This document shows positions 63,497 through 64,000 of a stretch of 64,000 nt of DNA, one piece after another. Origin of the DNA: Mactromeris polynyma (lineage: Eukaryota > Mollusca > Bivalvia > Venerida > Mactridae); contig JASFXZ010000001.1 of the NCBI GenBank assembly GCA_032209605.1, forward strand, positions 9,177,703 to 9,241,702, in the 5' to 3' direction. The translations under genes were made by a program, and so were the position numbers. The notes under the pieces were generated by a model. It was given only the letters and a program-made list of their open reading frames with translations, had not been told where the DNA came from and ran no database searches. The number at the start of each line of letters is the position of its first letter. The stretch's first letter is position 1.

Positions 63497-64000
63497 GTGA
63501 GGGATTGATGATAATATTTCGTTGTTGTATTGAAGTTGTAAGTGGTGTTTCAAATAATAAGTAGCTGACTTAAACTTTCATTTTTGGCTATGATTACTCG
63601 TTACTTGATAGAAAATTATGCGTTCGTCATTGTGTAAAATAAAACAAAATCATGTTAAGTTCTTGTCTTGCATCCCTAGGTAAGTCCATGAAATCTTACA
63701 ATTTGCATTTTTAAATGTACTGAGTATATTATGAATGCGAATGACATCGAAATGAAAATAGATAATTATTCTGACCTTAAATTTATTATTGACCAAACAT
63801 TGTTACAGACCCCTTTGGAAATACATGTGCTTAATTATGTGTTTGGATAGCTCCAGGATACTTTGTGATATCTAAATGCCATTGTTGCATATACATGTAC
63901 CTGTATCTTTAATGTTTAAATGTCTTTTCTAACTTTTTAATCTATAAATCATATCCCACATTATTGCTTGAAATTCTCATTTTATTTTATACATTATTTG
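63497..64000 (+). other. SCP2-like intron (right window edge)
   Basis: Begins with a GTGAGG donor after DVDVLE. A+T-rich; no further exon found before the edge. Confidence 0.7.

Overview
The window is nuclear DNA of an invertebrate animal, most likely a bivalve mollusc. It is A+T-rich, its genes have short exons with GT-AG introns, and it carries many foldback MITEs, tRNA-derived SINEs and minisatellites. Two interspersed repeats (about 26343-26710 and 48950-49110) resemble sequences I associate with bivalve genomes. No species can be named from the sequence alone.

Layout, left to right: (1) TNPO1 (transportin-1) on the + strand, 18 exons from 1216 to 16374, with the 5' exons left of the window; its 3' UTR probably runs to a poly(A) signal at 21231. 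(2) A 7 kb gene-poor stretch, 21250-28107, with a SINE and two palindromic MITEs. (3) DBF4/Chiffon-like kinase regulatory subunit on the - strand, 34654 down to 28108, only two coding exons, 1485 aa. (4) TATDN1 on the + strand, 34869-42528, 12 exons, 306 aa, head-to-head with DBF4 across only 214 bp. (5) A convergent 3'-UTR/intergenic zone, 42529-48660, full of MITEs and a SINE. (6) An SLC17/PHT4-like major facilitator transporter on the - strand, 55359 down to 48661, 8 exons, 402 aa, whose introns hold two large minisatellites. (7) A gene-free region, 55360-60326, with a 56-bp tandem array and a 910-bp foldback element. (8) The 5' half of an SCPx-type thiolase (SCP2-like) on the + strand, from 60327, cut by the right window edge.

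The genes are unrelated housekeeping functions: nuclear import, S-phase kinase activation, a TatD-type nuclease, organic-anion or phosphate transport, and peroxisomal thiolysis. They do not form a pathway. All five gene models were built by joining exons whose phases agree at every junction and whose translations match the family in order.

The most unusual content is (a) the long DBF4 with a C-terminal tail of roughly 1,200 residues beyond the zinc finger, reminiscent of insect Chiffon, and (b) several non-autonomous elements built from repeated short phrases: two foldbacks sharing a GGTAG..GGACATT end, a dispersed AAGACCACCT family, and a 14-copy 43-bp array enclosed by a perfect 21-bp inverted repeat.
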